A DNA stretch of 63,435 nucleotides from Deltaproteobacteria bacterium. GTDB taxonomy: Bacteria; Desulfobacterota; Desulfomonilia; Desulfomonilales; Desulfomonilaceae. Below the pieces are notes generated by a model. That model made no database searches, was not told the DNA's origin, and worked only from the letters and a program-made list of their open reading frames with translations. Shown piece after piece: positions 7,970 through 15,892 of this stretch (positions are counted from its first letter, which is position 1; every line of letters begins with the position of its first letter). A program made the translations under genes and the position numbers. The DNA lies in contig JAJYDQ010000013.1 of NCBI GenBank assembly GCA_021777225.1, forward strand, positions 1-63,435, given 5' to 3'.

Positions 7970-8722
7970 ATGAGACTTGCGGGAAGGGCGGCGGTTGTTA
8001 CTGGCAGCAGCAGGGGTGTTGGACGAAACATCGCTTTGGCTTATGCCAAAGAAGGAGCTGACGTTCTTGTAAATTATACTTCGAGCGAGGCGTCGGCCCT
8101 TGAAGTAGTGAACCGCATAAAGGGTCTAGGGCGCAAATCAGTTGCGGTAAAGGCGGATGTTGCGGTAAAGGCCGAAGTTGAAAATATGATGGCTACTGCC
8201 AAGAAGGAATTTGGTCGTCTGGACATAGTTGTAAACAACGCCGGGTTTACCAGACCGGCGATGTTGATGAAAATGACCGAGGAGCAATGGGACGCCGTGG
8301 TGGACGCGCATCTAAAAGGACCATTTCTGTGCGTACAGGCAGCCTCCACGTATTTTAAGGAACAGCAATATGGCAAGGTTATTAACGTGAGTTCCGTCGC
8401 TGGATTGGTGGGGACAGTCGGTCAAGTCAATTATTCGGCGGCTAAGGGAGGCGTCTTAAGTTTTACTAAAAGCGTGGCGAGAGAGTTGGCGCGTTACAAC
8501 GTTTGCGCAAATGTGATTTCTCTTGGAATTGTCGAAACAGACATGACGGAAAAAATCAGGAAGGATGAAAAGCTCAAGGAAATTTACATGAACCGGATAC
8601 TGATGAAACGATTTGGGACAGCGGATGACATCAGCCCTGCATTTGTTTTTTTAGCGTCGACGGAGTCGGATTATGTCACCGGACAGTTGTTATGTGTAGA
8701 CGGGGGTTATGGCATGATATAA
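7970..8722 (+). CDS. short-chain dehydrogenase/reductase, 3-oxoacyl-ACP reductase (FabG)-like
   Basis: A 250-aa NAD(P)-dependent oxidoreductase of the classical SDR family. It shows the Rossmann glycine motif TGSSRGVG near residue 13, NNAG near residue 85, the catalytic Ser in VINVSSVAG (about 137) and YSAAK (Tyr and Lys, about 152-156), and a C-terminal YVTGQLLCVDGGYGMI typical of FabG-like enzymes. The ATG at 7970 is chosen over an in-frame TTG at 7952 because AGGAGG sits 5 bases upstream of it. It lies downstream of an intrinsic terminator, so it has its own promoter or is expressed by terminator read-through. No other fatty-acid synthesis gene is adjacent, so the substrate may not be acyl-ACP. 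Confidence 0.9.
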   Translation: MRLAGRAAVVTGSSRGVGRNIALAYAKEGADVLVNYTSSEASALEVVNRIKGLGRKSVAVKADVAVKAEVENMMATAKKEFGRLDIVVNNAGFTRPAMLMKMTEEQWDAVVDAHLKGPFLCVQAASTYFKEQQYGKVINVSSVAGLVGTVGQVNYSAAKGGVLSFTKSVARELARYNVCANVISLGIVETDMTEKIRKDEKLKEIYMNRILMKRFGTADDISPAFVFLASTESDYVTGQLLCVDGGYGMI

Positions 8723-8762
8723 GTCGGGTCGAGTTCCATATGGGGTTGACCCAAAAAAATCC

Positions 8763-8791
8763 TTGACTTAGTTCACAACCTCTGCTAAAAA
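8763..8791 (+). promoter_or_regulatory. distal sigma-70-like promoter
   Basis: TTGACT (8763-8768) and TAAAAA (8786-8791) are separated by 17 bases. It would give a leader of about 280 bases before the coding region at 9075. Confidence 0.4.
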
Positions 8792-8946
8792 TCGTTAGCG
8801 TCAATAAACTCTTTATAAAAAGGTTTTAATGAAGGCGACCTACCTAAATGGTGGACATTAGTCGCGGACCCGTTCCGAATTCATGAAATTAGAATGGATG
8901 AGGAGTTTACGGGCATGATGGCTAGAGGCGTCGGGCAAAAAAATGC

Positions 8947-8975
8947 TTGACATTTGCTATCCGATTTGATACCAA
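8947..8975 (+). promoter_or_regulatory. proximal sigma-70-like promoter with perfect -35 box
   Basis: A perfect TTGACA (8947-8952) is followed after 17 bases by a poor -10 box TACCAA (8970-8975). The predicted start falls at about 8982, at the foot of the leader hairpin. The weak -10 suggests an activator, or that another hexamer is used. Confidence 0.35.
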
Positions 8976-8979
8976 AAAT

Positions 8980-9020
8980 ACATTCCGGAATATATCGGAT
9001 TCTTATCCGGGAATGTTTTT
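8980..9020 (+). promoter_or_regulatory. 5' leader hairpin followed by T-run (attenuator or stabilising stem)
   Basis: ACATTCC plus GGA (8980-8989) pairs with TCC plus GGAATGT (9006-9016), with one bulge and a 16-base loop, followed by five T residues. If transcription starts near 8982, the hairpin is 5'-terminal: it could protect the mRNA or act as an early attenuator. Confidence 0.4.
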
Positions 9021-9074
9021 ACGGGTCTCCCGAACGGTTTTTTGGGAGGAACTGTTGAAAGGAGGATTGAGGGT

Positions 9075-9566
9075 ATGGTTAAACGTTTGTTTCTTCTGAG
9101 CCTTTTGGTTCTCGCGCTGTGCGGCGCAAGCACGATTTCCTTTGCCGGCGGCCCCGCCGGAGGGTGCGCCTACATGCCGCCGCCACCGGGATTGCCACCG
9201 ATGTGTGGTCCTGCCGCCACTAATTATTCTCAGGTAACGGAAGTGATTACCCCTGTTCCTGCGCAGTTGCGCAAAGTCAGGGTGGTTGCTCCTTATCTAG
9301 CAGGAATTGCGTGGCCGCGCACACCTCTAGCATTCTACGGAAACCCACAGGCTTTTCCGAATCCTATCGCCCCTGGCCGCTATGAGTGGCTAGTGCCGGT
9401 AACCGACATTAAGGTCGAACATTTTGATACTTCTCTGGACAAATGCTGCAAGCCGGTTAAAGTTCCGCGCTGCGTATACGTGAAGGCTAACTATATCAAA
9501 ATGAAACCCGTTTGTGGTGTTCCGATGGCGCCTCCGCCTCCAATGCCTTGCAAGGTGAAAAAGTAG
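9075..9566 (+). CDS. secreted Pro/Cys-rich protein, unknown family (first of a tandem pair)
   Basis: A 163-aa protein with a clear Sec signal peptide (VKRLFLLSLLVLALCGA, cleavage near SFA-GG around residues 23-26). The mature part has a polyproline patch (YMPPPPGLPPMCGP), then a central region without recognised domain, and a Cys- and Pro-rich tail with CCKP, PRCVYVK, KPVCGV and PPPPMPCKVKK. I do not recognise the family. Start at 9075: GAAAGGAGG ends 9 bases before the ATG. This start region is almost identical to that of the next gene (GAAAGGAGGATT, then AGGGTATGGTTAAA), and both proteins share layout, pointing to tandem duplication with strong divergence. Envelope or extracellular location is inferred. 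Confidence 0.65.
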   Translation: MVKRLFLLSLLVLALCGASTISFAGGPAGGCAYMPPPPGLPPMCGPAATNYSQVTEVITPVPAQLRKVRVVAPYLAGIAWPRTPLAFYGNPQAFPNPIAPGRYEWLVPVTDIKVEHFDTSLDKCCKPVKVPRCVYVKANYIKMKPVCGVPMAPPPPMPCKVKK

Positions 9567-9638
9567 GCTTCGGTGTCCTTTAACATGACAACAGAGTTAC
9601 AAAGATATAATGAGTGTTTCGAAAGGAGGATTAAGGGT

Positions 9639-10019
9639 ATGGTTAAAAAGTTAGCGATTCTCGGTTTCATTCTGGTCGCCGTTGTATCGACGAGCGCAGT
9701 GTGGGCCGGGACAATTGCGGGCGCAGTCGCAGCGCCAGAGCCCATGGTAATGCCGGCTTCGGCTCCAGCATGCGGCGTGGGTGGATGTCCACCTCCTCCG
9801 GTTCCTAGAGTGGTTAACACCCCTTGTAATGTAGTGAAAACCCCTTGTAAACCGAAGAAGCTGACGACCGCCATCCAGGTGAAAATGCAGTATCCGGCCC
9901 CTCAGATGCCGGTATGCGCCCCCGTAAGCTGCGGCCCCCCCCCAATCCCTGTGGCCGTGCCAATGTGGAAGTTCATCGTGCCGTGGCCGCCGTTCGTATA
10001 CTACCTGCCGGTTGAATAA
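9639..10019 (+). CDS. secreted Pro/Cys-rich protein, unknown family (second of a tandem pair)
   Basis: A 126-aa protein with a signal peptide (VKKLAILGFILVAVVSTSAVWA, cleavage likely after VWA). The mature part is very rich in Pro, Ala and Val, with Cys in pairs (APACGVGGCPPPP, TPCNVVKTPCKPKK, MPVCAPVSCGPPPIP), and ends in an aromatic WKFIVPWPPFVYYLPVE that could form a terminal beta strand. It shares its translation-initiation region and overall composition with the upstream gene. A strong intrinsic terminator follows 30 bases after the stop, so the pair likely forms one transcript. Function unknown; a structural envelope or surface role is speculation. Confidence 0.62.
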   Translation: MVKKLAILGFILVAVVSTSAVWAGTIAGAVAAPEPMVMPASAPACGVGGCPPPPVPRVVNTPCNVVKTPCKPKKLTTAIQVKMQYPAPQMPVCAPVSCGPPPIPVAVPMWKFIVPWPPFVYYLPVE

Positions 10020-10048
10020 CATCAAACTGCAGTAAAACCGACAAAAAG

Positions 10049-10072
10049 GCCCCCTCAATCAGGGGGCTTTTT
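10049..10072 (+). terminator. intrinsic terminator after the tandem secreted-protein genes
   Basis: Stem GCCCCCT (10049-10055) pairs with AGGGGGC (10061-10067) around a 5-base loop and is followed by five T residues. A short A-tract upstream could give weak activity in the other direction. Confidence 0.9.
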
Positions 10073-10090
10073 ATTTGCGATAAATCAATA

Positions 10091-10828
10091 ATGATAATAA
10101 TCCCAGCAATAGACCTTAAGGCCGGAAAGTGTGTCCGCTTGAGACAAGGGCGGATGGAGCTTACAACTGTTTTCAACGACAATCCCCTAGATCAGGCCAT
10201 GACATGGGAAAACCTGGGCGCAAAACGCATTCATATTGTCGATCTGGATGGCTCAATTGACGGAAAACCCGTAAATCTGCCAATAATTCGCGAGATCGCT
10301 AGAAATACAACCGTCCCGATTGAACTTGGTGGCGGCGTCAGAGACAAGACCACTGCTCAGATGTATCTGGATATCGGTGTCAGTATCGTCATCCTGGGAA
10401 CTGTCGCTGCAAGGACTCCCGCTCTGGCCCGAGAATTGCTCCGGAATTTTCCTGGTAAAATTGCGATAGGGATAGACGCTCAGGCCGGAAGGGTGGCCGT
10501 TCAAGGATGGACCGAGCCCACAGATTATAGCGCCCGAGATCTGGCCCTGGTCTTTGATTCGGATTCCCCCATTTCTTTCATTTACACCGATATTGAGCGG
10601 GACGGAATGATGGTCGGTCCCAATTTCGCCGCAACCCGGGAATTCGCAATGGCAGTGAATACCCCTGTTATTCTTTCAGGTGGAGTGACGACCATTCAGG
10701 ATGTGAAAAATGCTTTGACCCTTGAAAAAGATGGAGTTGCAGGTATTATAATCGGAAGGGCCCTTTACGAAGGCGCAGTAGACCTCAGAGAGGCAATTTC
10801 ACTTACAGAGAGTTCGGATGTTAGCTAA
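10091..10828 (+). CDS. hisA: ProFAR isomerase (phosphoribosylformimino-5-aminoimidazole carboxamide ribotide isomerase)
   Basis: Histidine biosynthesis step 4, a cytoplasmic Amadori isomerisation. The 245-aa (beta-alpha)8 barrel begins [19 protein letters not shown], with the catalytic Asp in AIDL, and carries [23 protein letters not shown], the second-half-barrel Asp in [14 protein letters not shown], and the phosphate-binding [13 protein letters not shown] and [11 protein letters not shown]. Its stop overlaps the hisF start by 11 bases, indicating translational coupling. No clear SD is visible before the ATG (GCGATAAATCAATA). The other his genes are not in this window. Confidence 0.97.
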   Translation: MIIIPAIDLKAGKCVRLRQGRMELTTVFNDNPLDQAMTWENLGAKRIHIVDLDGSIDGKPVNLPIIREIARNTTVPIELGGGVRDKTTAQMYLDIGVSIVILGTVAARTPALARELLRNFPGKIAIGIDAQAGRVAVQGWTEPTDYSARDLALVFDSDSPISFIYTDIERDGMMVGPNFAATREFAMAVNTPVILSGGVTTIQDVKNALTLEKDGVAGIIIGRALYEGAVDLREAISLTESSDVS

Positions 10829-11582
10829 GCGAATTATACCGTGTCTGGACGTAAATCAAGGGAGAGTGGTCAAAGGTGTTAATTTTGTGAATTTGCAGGA
10901 CGCCGGAGACCCAGTGGAAAATGCCCGGTTTTATGATGAGGAAGGCGCAGATGAACTGGTTTTCCTTGATATAACAGCCTCCCATGAAAAACGTGACATA
11001 ATACTGGATGTCGTCTCACGTACTGCAGAGCAGGTATTCATGCCACTCACTGTTGGTGGAGGAGTAAGGACTACCGCTGATATCAGGAGACTGCTAAATG
11101 CTGGGGCGGACAAGGTCTCGTTGAATACCGCCGCCGTTAAAGACCCAGGGATTATACGCGAATCGTCCTTGATGTTTGGCAGTCAATGCATAGTGGTCGC
11201 AATTGATGGAAAGAAGACCGGCTGCACTCAATCAGGTTTCGAAATATCTATTCATGGTGGACGCACGATGACAGGGATCGATCTCCTGGAATGGGCAGCA
11301 AAGATCGAGGACCTGGGAGCGGGTGAGATTTTGCTGACAAGTATGGATGCGGACGGTACCAAAAATGGTTATGATATACCTATGACCAGAGCTGTTACCG
11401 ATATCGTAGGCATTCCGGTAATAGCCTCTGGAGGCGCAGGAACTGTTGAACATTTTAGAGAGGCAATAGTCGATGGTGGAGCCGACGCGGCTCTAGCCGC
11501 TTCTATATTCCACTATCGGGAGATACCTATTAATGAGCTGAAAAAGTATTTGGTGTCTGAGGGAGTCCCTGTTCGTCTGTAG
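10818..11582 (+). CDS. hisF: imidazole glycerol phosphate synthase, cyclase subunit
   Basis: HisF uses ammonia from HisH to convert PRFAR into IGP and AICAR. It is a 254-aa barrel with [22 protein letters not shown] (catalytic Asp in PCLDV), [20 protein letters not shown], the second catalytic Asp in [15 protein letters not shown], and VIASGGAG near the C-terminus. It overlaps hisA by 11 bases. The hisH glutaminase partner is not nearby, so the synthase subunits are encoded separately in this genome. Confidence 0.97.
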   Translation: MLAKRIIPCLDVNQGRVVKGVNFVNLQDAGDPVENARFYDEEGADELVFLDITASHEKRDIILDVVSRTAEQVFMPLTVGGGVRTTADIRRLLNAGADKVSLNTAAVKDPGIIRESSLMFGSQCIVVAIDGKKTGCTQSGFEISIHGGRTMTGIDLLEWAAKIEDLGAGEILLTSMDADGTKNGYDIPMTRAVTDIVGIPVIASGGAGTVEHFREAIVDGGADAALAASIFHYREIPINELKKYLVSEGVPVRL

Positions 11583-11712
11583 TCCCAAATAATGAGCTGA
11601 TGATTTCCAGGATAACCAGTGTGTTTTAAAAGGCCATGAATTATTCGATTTTGAATCTTCCAGCAACCTGCCAATTTTAGCAAATCGCAACTTGCAATGA
11701 GTCGAGGAATAT

Positions 11713-14046
11713 ATGTCAGATGTTGTTAATGACAGCATAAAGGCTCTGGAATTGCCCAGTGTTCTGGAAGAGGTATCTTCCCACGCCAGGTCCATCCCTG
11801 GCAAACTTTTGGTTCTGAACAGCTTCCCCCAGACTGATACTGCAATCATAGAGAAAAAGCTCAAAATGGCTGTCCAAATGAAAGAGGTCCTAAATCTTTA
11901 CGGTGACTTCCACTTTTCGGGGTTGGTTCCTTTAGAAGGGGTCTTTGAAAAATTATCCGGAATTAGTTCAGTTCTGGACCCGGATGAAATGCTTGCTATA
12001 CGCGATTTAATTGCAATCAGTTCTGCGGTCAGGAGGAAAATTGAAGATCTCGAGGAGCGATTCGAGCTGATTAAACTCTACTTTGACCGCCTGTTTCCAC
12101 TTGGTCAACTTAGGGCGATTCTTAAGAGATCTCTGGATGACAATGGAGCGGTCAAACCAAATGCTAGCCCCGAACTGGTCTGTATCAGCGATGAGATTTC
12201 AGCCCTTAGGGGGCGGATCCACAAACGGCTGGACAAGATAGTCAGAGACCGGGAATTGGCGAGAGTTGTTCAGGAAGACTATGTGACGGTTCGCAATGAT
12301 AGGTATGTCATCTTGCTACGGCCCGAGTTCAAGGGATTGATGAATGGAATTGTTCACGATCATTCAAGATCGGGCTCTTCTGTATACGTGGAACCTTTTG
12401 ATGTCGTAGAACATAACAACCGGATGGCATCACTGGCTGATGAGGAAAGGGATGCCATATTGCAGGTATATAGACAGCTAACAGACGAAATAAGAGCTTC
12501 TCGGGATTACTTGATTAGAAATTTCGAAGTGTTGTCTGAACTGGACGCTTGTCAGGCAAAGGCGGAATATGCCATCAAGATGGACTGCAATTCGCCTGAA
12601 CTGTGTGAAGACGGTTTTCGAATTGTAGGCGCGAGACACCCATTGTTGCAGGCGGCAGAAGGTGTAAATGTTATCCCTATGGATGTGATACAGGACTCCG
12701 ATACACTGGTCACAATAATTAGCGGCGCCAACATGGGAGGGAAGACAGTTGCTCTCAAAATTGCCGGACTGTTTCCACTTATGACCGCCTGCGGTCTGTT
12801 GACTCCGGCTAAGGAAGGGACAAAGATCGGAATCTTTTCCAGGATTATGGTGGACATTGGGGATGAACAGGACATTAGGGGACGAGTTTCTTCCTTTTCC
12901 GGGCATCTTGTAAGGATAAAGACGATCTTGGAGTTAGTACAGCCAGGAGATCTTGTCCTCTTGGACGAACTTGGCGGTTTTACCGATCCGGATGAGGGCG
13001 CCGCTCTGGCTATGGCCATAATTGACGAACTAAAGTCAAAGCAGGCCCATGTGCTTGTCACTACGCATCTCACCCAGCTTAAAGCCTACGCTCTTTCGAC
13101 ACCGAAAACCAAGAACGTCAGTGTAGAATTTCACCCGGCCACACTAAAACCAACGTTCCGACTGCTGTACGATTTGCCTGGGGAGAGTCATGCTATTACC
13201 ACAGCGGAATCAATAGGTTTACCGCCGAATGTTATAATAGCTGCGAGACACTATGCAGACACGGCTGCGGGCGGAAGCGCGACGCTAATTGTCAGCCTGA
13301 GAGACAAACTGGCTTCTTTGGAAAGGAGCAGAGAGGACATAGAGATATTGAGGGAAACCCTCGATATGGAACTGACCGAAACGCGGCAACAACGTGCGGA
13401 ACTTGTGGAAAATTTCAGAAAGGAAGCAAGTGAATTAATCCGGAAAGCGGAAAAAGACCTCTCTGGGCTGAAACAGTCATTAAAATCAGGCCAGGTTAAA
13501 TCCGGAAGAGAAATTCAGGAAAAGATCCTGGAAGTAAAACAGGAAATAGTCAAGAAGCTTGAAATTCCCTTAACCAAACCGAAGAAGCCGCTGGAAAAGG
13601 GCGCCACTGTCAGAATTAAGTCACTGGGGAAGCAAGGCATTCTAAACTCTTCAGCAGAAAGAGGAAAGGTAGAAGTGATCGTTGGAAATCTTACCATAAG
13701 AGTTGACCCGGAAGACTTGACTCTAATTAAAATTCCTGATAGCAAAAAAAATTCTTCAAAAAAATCGATTCTTGGAGTAGATATCCCTCGTGCTACACCC
13801 AAGTGGGAGGTCAATGTAATCGGCATGCGCGTAGAAGACGCCCTCCCTGTGGTTGAGAAAGCTATCGACAACGCTGTCCTCGGCGGTTTGATTTCACTGA
13901 GGATCATTCATGGCAAAGGCACAGGTCGCCTGAGACAGGCGATTGCTGAATATTTAACTACTCATGCGCTGGTTTTAGATTCCAGACTTGGGCTCCCACA
14001 GGAAGGTGGCGCCGGCGCGACGATAGTGGATTTGAGACCGGAGTAG
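11713..14046 (+). CDS. mutS2: MutS2 family ATPase with C-terminal Smr domain
   Basis: A 777-aa MutS-family protein without the mismatch-recognition domain. It has a helical core, a Walker A SGANMGGKT near residue 337, a signature and Walker B region VLLDELGGFTDPDEGAALA near 415, the His-switch segment VLVTTHLTQLKAYA, a long coiled coil (about 525-620), a KOW-like linker (EKGATVRIKSLGKQG) and an Smr nuclease domain with HGKGTGRLR near 732. Family members act in suppression of recombination and, in Bacillus, in rescue of collided ribosomes; which applies here is not known. It abuts dnaG with a 3-base gap, so the two are co-transcribed. Confidence 0.95.
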   Translation: MSDVVNDSIKALELPSVLEEVSSHARSIPGKLLVLNSFPQTDTAIIEKKLKMAVQMKEVLNLYGDFHFSGLVPLEGVFEKLSGISSVLDPDEMLAIRDLIAISSAVRRKIEDLEERFELIKLYFDRLFPLGQLRAILKRSLDDNGAVKPNASPELVCISDEISALRGRIHKRLDKIVRDRELARVVQEDYVTVRNDRYVILLRPEFKGLMNGIVHDHSRSGSSVYVEPFDVVEHNNRMASLADEERDAILQVYRQLTDEIRASRDYLIRNFEVLSELDACQAKAEYAIKMDCNSPELCEDGFRIVGARHPLLQAAEGVNVIPMDVIQDSDTLVTIISGANMGGKTVALKIAGLFPLMTACGLLTPAKEGTKIGIFSRIMVDIGDEQDIRGRVSSFSGHLVRIKTILELVQPGDLVLLDELGGFTDPDEGAALAMAIIDELKSKQAHVLVTTHLTQLKAYALSTPKTKNVSVEFHPATLKPTFRLLYDLPGESHAITTAESIGLPPNVIIAARHYADTAAGGSATLIVSLRDKLASLERSREDIEILRETLDMELTETRQQRAELVENFRKEASELIRKAEKDLSGLKQSLKSGQVKSGREIQEKILEVKQEIVKKLEIPLTKPKKPLEKGATVRIKSLGKQGILNSSAERGKVEVIVGNLTIRVDPEDLTLIKIPDSKKNSSKKSILGVDIPRATPKWEVNVIGMRVEDALPVVEKAIDNAVLGGLISLRIIHGKGTGRLRQAIAEYLTTHALVLDSRLGLPQEGGAGATIVDLRPE

Positions 14047-14049
14047 AAA

Positions 14050-15813
14050 ATGAGGATTCCGGAATCCAAAATCTCTGAAATCGCCGCTGCGGCCGATATA
14101 GTTCAGGTCGTCTCAGGCTATATAGAACTCAAGAAGGCTGGGAAGGACTACAGAGGAATCTGTCCGTTTCACGGAGACAAGGATCCATCGCTATATGTGT
14201 CTCCCCAGAAAGGTATTTTTCACTGTTTCGGGTGCGCCGTTGGGGGGAGCGTTTTCAATTTTGTTATGCGTATAGAGAACGTCTCTTTTGTAGACGCTGC
14301 TAAATTGCTCGCCCAGCGGCACGGAATAACGCTCGAACTCGAGAGGAGCGGTACTGCAAGAGACGACACCAGAGAAAGATTGTTTAAGGTCCTTGACTTG
14401 GCCCAATCCTATTTTGTCCAAAGCCTGAACAATGCTTCCGATGCTAAAGAATATCTTGTAAATCGGGGGGTTAGCAAAGAATGGATAGACTTTCTCGGCT
14501 TAGGATTTGCTCCTGATGCATGGGATGGTTTTGAAAGTCGTCTTTCCATGAGGGGTTTGAGTTTTAGAGACGCTTTCATCGCCGGTCTTCTACGCGAGAA
14601 ACCAAACGGCGGCTATTACGACTATTTTCGCGGCCGGATTATGATTCCTATACGCGGTTTGAATGGTGAGATTGTTGCGTTTGGGGGTAGGGCATTAGGT
14701 AACACGGACCCCAAATACCTGAACTCGCCTGATTCCGTTATTTTTAAGAAAAAAAACTTACTATTCGGACTTGACTCTGCAAAAGACGCTATCAAAAAAA
14801 GTGGCTTTGTAATCCTGGTAGAGGGTTATTTTGATCAAATTTCACTGAGAATACGCGGGATAGACAACGTGGTCGCTCCCCTTGGGACGTCACTGACAGT
14901 TGAACACGCCAGACTGCTAAAACGCTTCACCGAAAAAGTTTTGACGATTTTCGACGGGGATGAAGCCGGTTTACGCGCTGTAAAACGTTCGTTGCCGATA
15001 TTCCTAACTGAAGGAATCGAACCCGAATGTGTCATTTTAAAGGATGATAAAGACCCGGATGGCGCCATCAATAGAATCGGAACACAGGGCTTCCAGAAAA
15101 TTATCCAATCTTCCCAGCCGATGATCAATTTTTTCCTCGATCAACTGGACGCACAATATGATTTTAAGGGAATTTCCGGGCGCAATAAGGCCCTTGAAGA
15201 ATGTCTTCCCGTCTTGAAGCGGATTGCTGATTCGTCAGAGCGGGATTACCTTATAGAAAGGTTTTCTTCCAGGATCAGGATCAAGGAAGAAAAAGTGCGA
15301 CGGGCTATGGCGACCAACAAGTTTAATCAGTCGTCGCCAAGCATTTCTTCAAAGCAAAAACCGGCTTCAACCCTGTTTGACTTTCCAGCCGACGAACGCA
15401 ACGTTGTAAGAGGAATGCTTCTTCAGCAGGGATTTATAGAACGCATCGCTGAAACCGGTATATTAAAGGAGATCGAGAATCCATCATTATCCAGATTGGC
15501 GCGGGCTATCGTGAGTTTTTACAATGAAAAGGGAACGTTTGATTCCAGACAATTTTCCCTGTCTCTTGAGGATTCAGAGATGGCCGCGTTGGTAGCAAGC
15601 TGGTTACAACCAAAGCCCGAGGAGGACGATCTCAGACCTGAAGTAGATGGAGCAATCGCAATCGACCAGTCTTTAGACCGTTTGCGGTTGAAAAAGCTCT
15701 TGCGCCGGAAGAGTTATGTTCAGGAAAGATTGGGGAAATGCTCCCCAGGGGAAGAAGAATACAATGATCTCGCAAGAGAGTTATTAGTGATTGGCCGCCG
15801 ACTGCGGCGCTAG
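14050..15813 (+). CDS. dnaG: DNA primase
   Basis: Makes RNA primers at replication forks. The 587-aa protein starts with a zinc-binding domain (C38, H41, C59, C62 in CPFHGDKDP...FHCFGC), followed by the primase core (DYFRGRIMIPIRGLNGEIVAFGGRAL) and a TOPRIM fold with the catalytic Glu in ILVEGYFDQ near 256 and the DxD in FDGDEAG near 300. A helicase-binding C-terminal region follows (residues about 440-587). It is located between mutS2 and rpoD, part of the classical macromolecular-synthesis arrangement dnaG-rpoD, here without rpsU. Confidence 0.97.
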   Translation: MRIPESKISEIAAAADIVQVVSGYIELKKAGKDYRGICPFHGDKDPSLYVSPQKGIFHCFGCAVGGSVFNFVMRIENVSFVDAAKLLAQRHGITLELERSGTARDDTRERLFKVLDLAQSYFVQSLNNASDAKEYLVNRGVSKEWIDFLGLGFAPDAWDGFESRLSMRGLSFRDAFIAGLLREKPNGGYYDYFRGRIMIPIRGLNGEIVAFGGRALGNTDPKYLNSPDSVIFKKKNLLFGLDSAKDAIKKSGFVILVEGYFDQISLRIRGIDNVVAPLGTSLTVEHARLLKRFTEKVLTIFDGDEAGLRAVKRSLPIFLTEGIEPECVILKDDKDPDGAINRIGTQGFQKIIQSSQPMINFFLDQLDAQYDFKGISGRNKALEECLPVLKRIADSSERDYLIERFSSRIRIKEEKVRRAMATNKFNQSSPSISSKQKPASTLFDFPADERNVVRGMLLQQGFIERIAETGILKEIENPSLSRLARAIVSFYNEKGTFDSRQFSLSLEDSEMAALVASWLQPKPEEDDLRPEVDGAIAIDQSLDRLRLKKLLRRKSYVQERLGKCSPGEEEYNDLARELLVIGRRLRR

Positions 15814-15892
15814 GACACGTATTTCTTACAATATCAACCACTAACGCCTAAATTGTCGGGACTGCGAATTGGGCAGAAGGAGAAAAGGTTTC

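Larger units (their letters stand above)
8723..9074 (+). other. 352-base intergenic leader region of the tandem secreted-protein genes
   Basis: No convincing gene; only short ORFs of about ten codons. The region holds two sigma-70-like promoters (8763-8791 and 8947-8975) and, at the start of the downstream transcript, a terminator-like hairpin (8980-9020). A second hairpin pairs CTCCC (9027-9031) with GGGAG (9044-9048), just upstream of the SD of the first secreted-protein gene. Confidence 0.5.

Noticed and set aside
9491-10058. Minus-strand ORFs over the secreted-protein genes
   Set aside because: Shadows of the GC-rich plus-strand genes; the plus-strand frames have signal peptides and SDs.
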